Of a stretch of DNA of 64,000 nucleotides, positions 63,667-64,000 are shown one piece after another. A program made the position numbers and the translations under genes. The notes under the pieces are model-generated. The model saw only the letters and a list, made by a program, of their open reading frames with translations, had not been told where the DNA came from and ran no database searches. Numbering within the stretch: the stretch's first letter is position 1; each line of letters begins with the position of its first letter. The stretch comes from Collinsella sp. AF08-23 (GTDB lineage Bacteria > Actinomycetota > Coriobacteriia > Coriobacteriales > Coriobacteriaceae), in contig NZ_QUHV01000001.1 of NCBI RefSeq assembly GCF_003479805.1, positions 124,001 to 188,000 on the forward strand. The letters run 5' to 3'.

Positions 63667-64000
63667 CTACGCCACGGTCACGGCGACCTGGGCGTAGCGG
63701 GTGCAGGGGCGCTCGGCGCGCGTCTGGACGGTGAGGGTGAGCACGAAGCGGTCGCCGGGTCGTGCGTCGGCGGGCACGATGAAAGCGGCGTCCATCGCGC
63801 ATTCATGCCACAGCGACAGATCCTGGACGCCTGCATAGCTCGACGGGTCCACGGCGACATCCCAATGCGCATCGAAGCCCCTGCCGTCGGGGTCGACGAT
63901 GGTCGCTGAAAGGGCGACACGCTCACCGGCTGTAGCACTGCGGTCGGTCGCAACCTCGACAACATGCGCCGGATGCGAGCAGATGGCCGGATCATGGGCA
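63667..64000 (-). CDS. DUF1593/Sde182-like protein, C-terminal fragment
   Basis: A frame entering from the right edge ends at 63667 (about 110 residues visible). The pattern, ALSATIVDPDGRGF, then a WDV...PSSYAG stretch, then AAFIVPADARPGDRFVL and a terminal RYAQVAVTV, fits the C-terminal Ig-like domain of the Sde182/DUF1593 group (nucleoside-hydrolase-like, cellulose-binding). The catalytic part is outside the window, so the family call is tentative. Confidence 0.5.
   Translation of the reverse strand, partial: AHDPAICSHPAHVVEVATDRSATAGERVALSATIVDPDGRGFDAHWDVAVDPSSYAGVQDLSLWHECAMDAAFIVPADARPGDRFVLTLTVQTRAERPCTRYAQVAVTVA

Overview
The window looks like chromosome from a high-GC, Gram-positive, anaerobic gut actinobacterium of the class Coriobacteriia, most like Collinsella. 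The evidence is strong G/C third positions, sugar PTS operons in place of respiratory genes, rubrerythrin, an LPXTG wall-anchored protein, an AmaP/DUF2273/Asp23 envelope-stress operon, Rrf2/RpiR/LacI regulators and LuxS. The genus is an inference; no rRNA is present. Both edges cut genes: an acyltransferase-3 protein on the left and the C-terminus of a probable DUF1593/Sde182-like protein on the right.

Layout. 0-4.6 kb: LemA, a TetR regulator, tRNA-Ser(UGA) with a duplicated 3' end, a tRNA adenosine deaminase-glycerate kinase fusion, inverted-repeat elements and SRP RNA. 4.6-8.5 kb: a heterodimeric ABC exporter with one degenerate ATP site. 8.5-13.7 kb: an alpha-glucoside PTS/GH4 operon ending in two overlapping RpiR regulators. 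13.8-31.2 kb: mostly housekeeping, with an MFS carrier, QueT, a glycosyltransferase, a LytS/LytR-type two-component pair, tRNA-Asp, Rrf2, a MutY-like protein without an Fe-S site, rubrerythrin, a 1282-residue LPXTG surface protein, RmuC, YebC and the AmaP operon. 31.2-34.2 kb: a methionine importer operon (metNIQ) preceded by a methionine-rich leaderless small ORF, with three evenly spaced palindromes between metI and metQ. 34.2-42 kb: YitT proteins, EngB, MTA/SAH nucleosidase, a MoaC-MobB fusion, a MoaA carrying an in-frame repeat insertion, and an MFS protein.

42-57 kb is the accessory region of most interest. Two LacI regulators flank an operon with an alpha/beta hydrolase, a cytoplasmic apiosidase-like (DUF4038) glycosidase and a complete lactose/cellobiose-type PTS (IIC, IIB, IIA). 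A palindrome-rich gap follows. Then come a fucose/arabinose-isomerase-family protein, a split transketolase, an FGGY kinase, a YczE membrane protein and a ROK kinase. Read together, this could import a glycoside as a phosphosugar, hydrolyse it inside the cell, and send the released branched pentose (D-apiose is the best guess) through isomerase, kinase and transketolase into pentose-phosphate metabolism.

57-64 kb: LuxS, a DUF4867 protein, an AAA ATPase lying between two 247-bp direct repeats (one carrying a broken copy of the DUF4867 gene end), a GH1 6-phospho-beta-glucosidase and a second, AT-richer AAA/DUF4143 ATPase. Methionine and methyl recycling appears three times in the window (metNIQ, mtnN, luxS).
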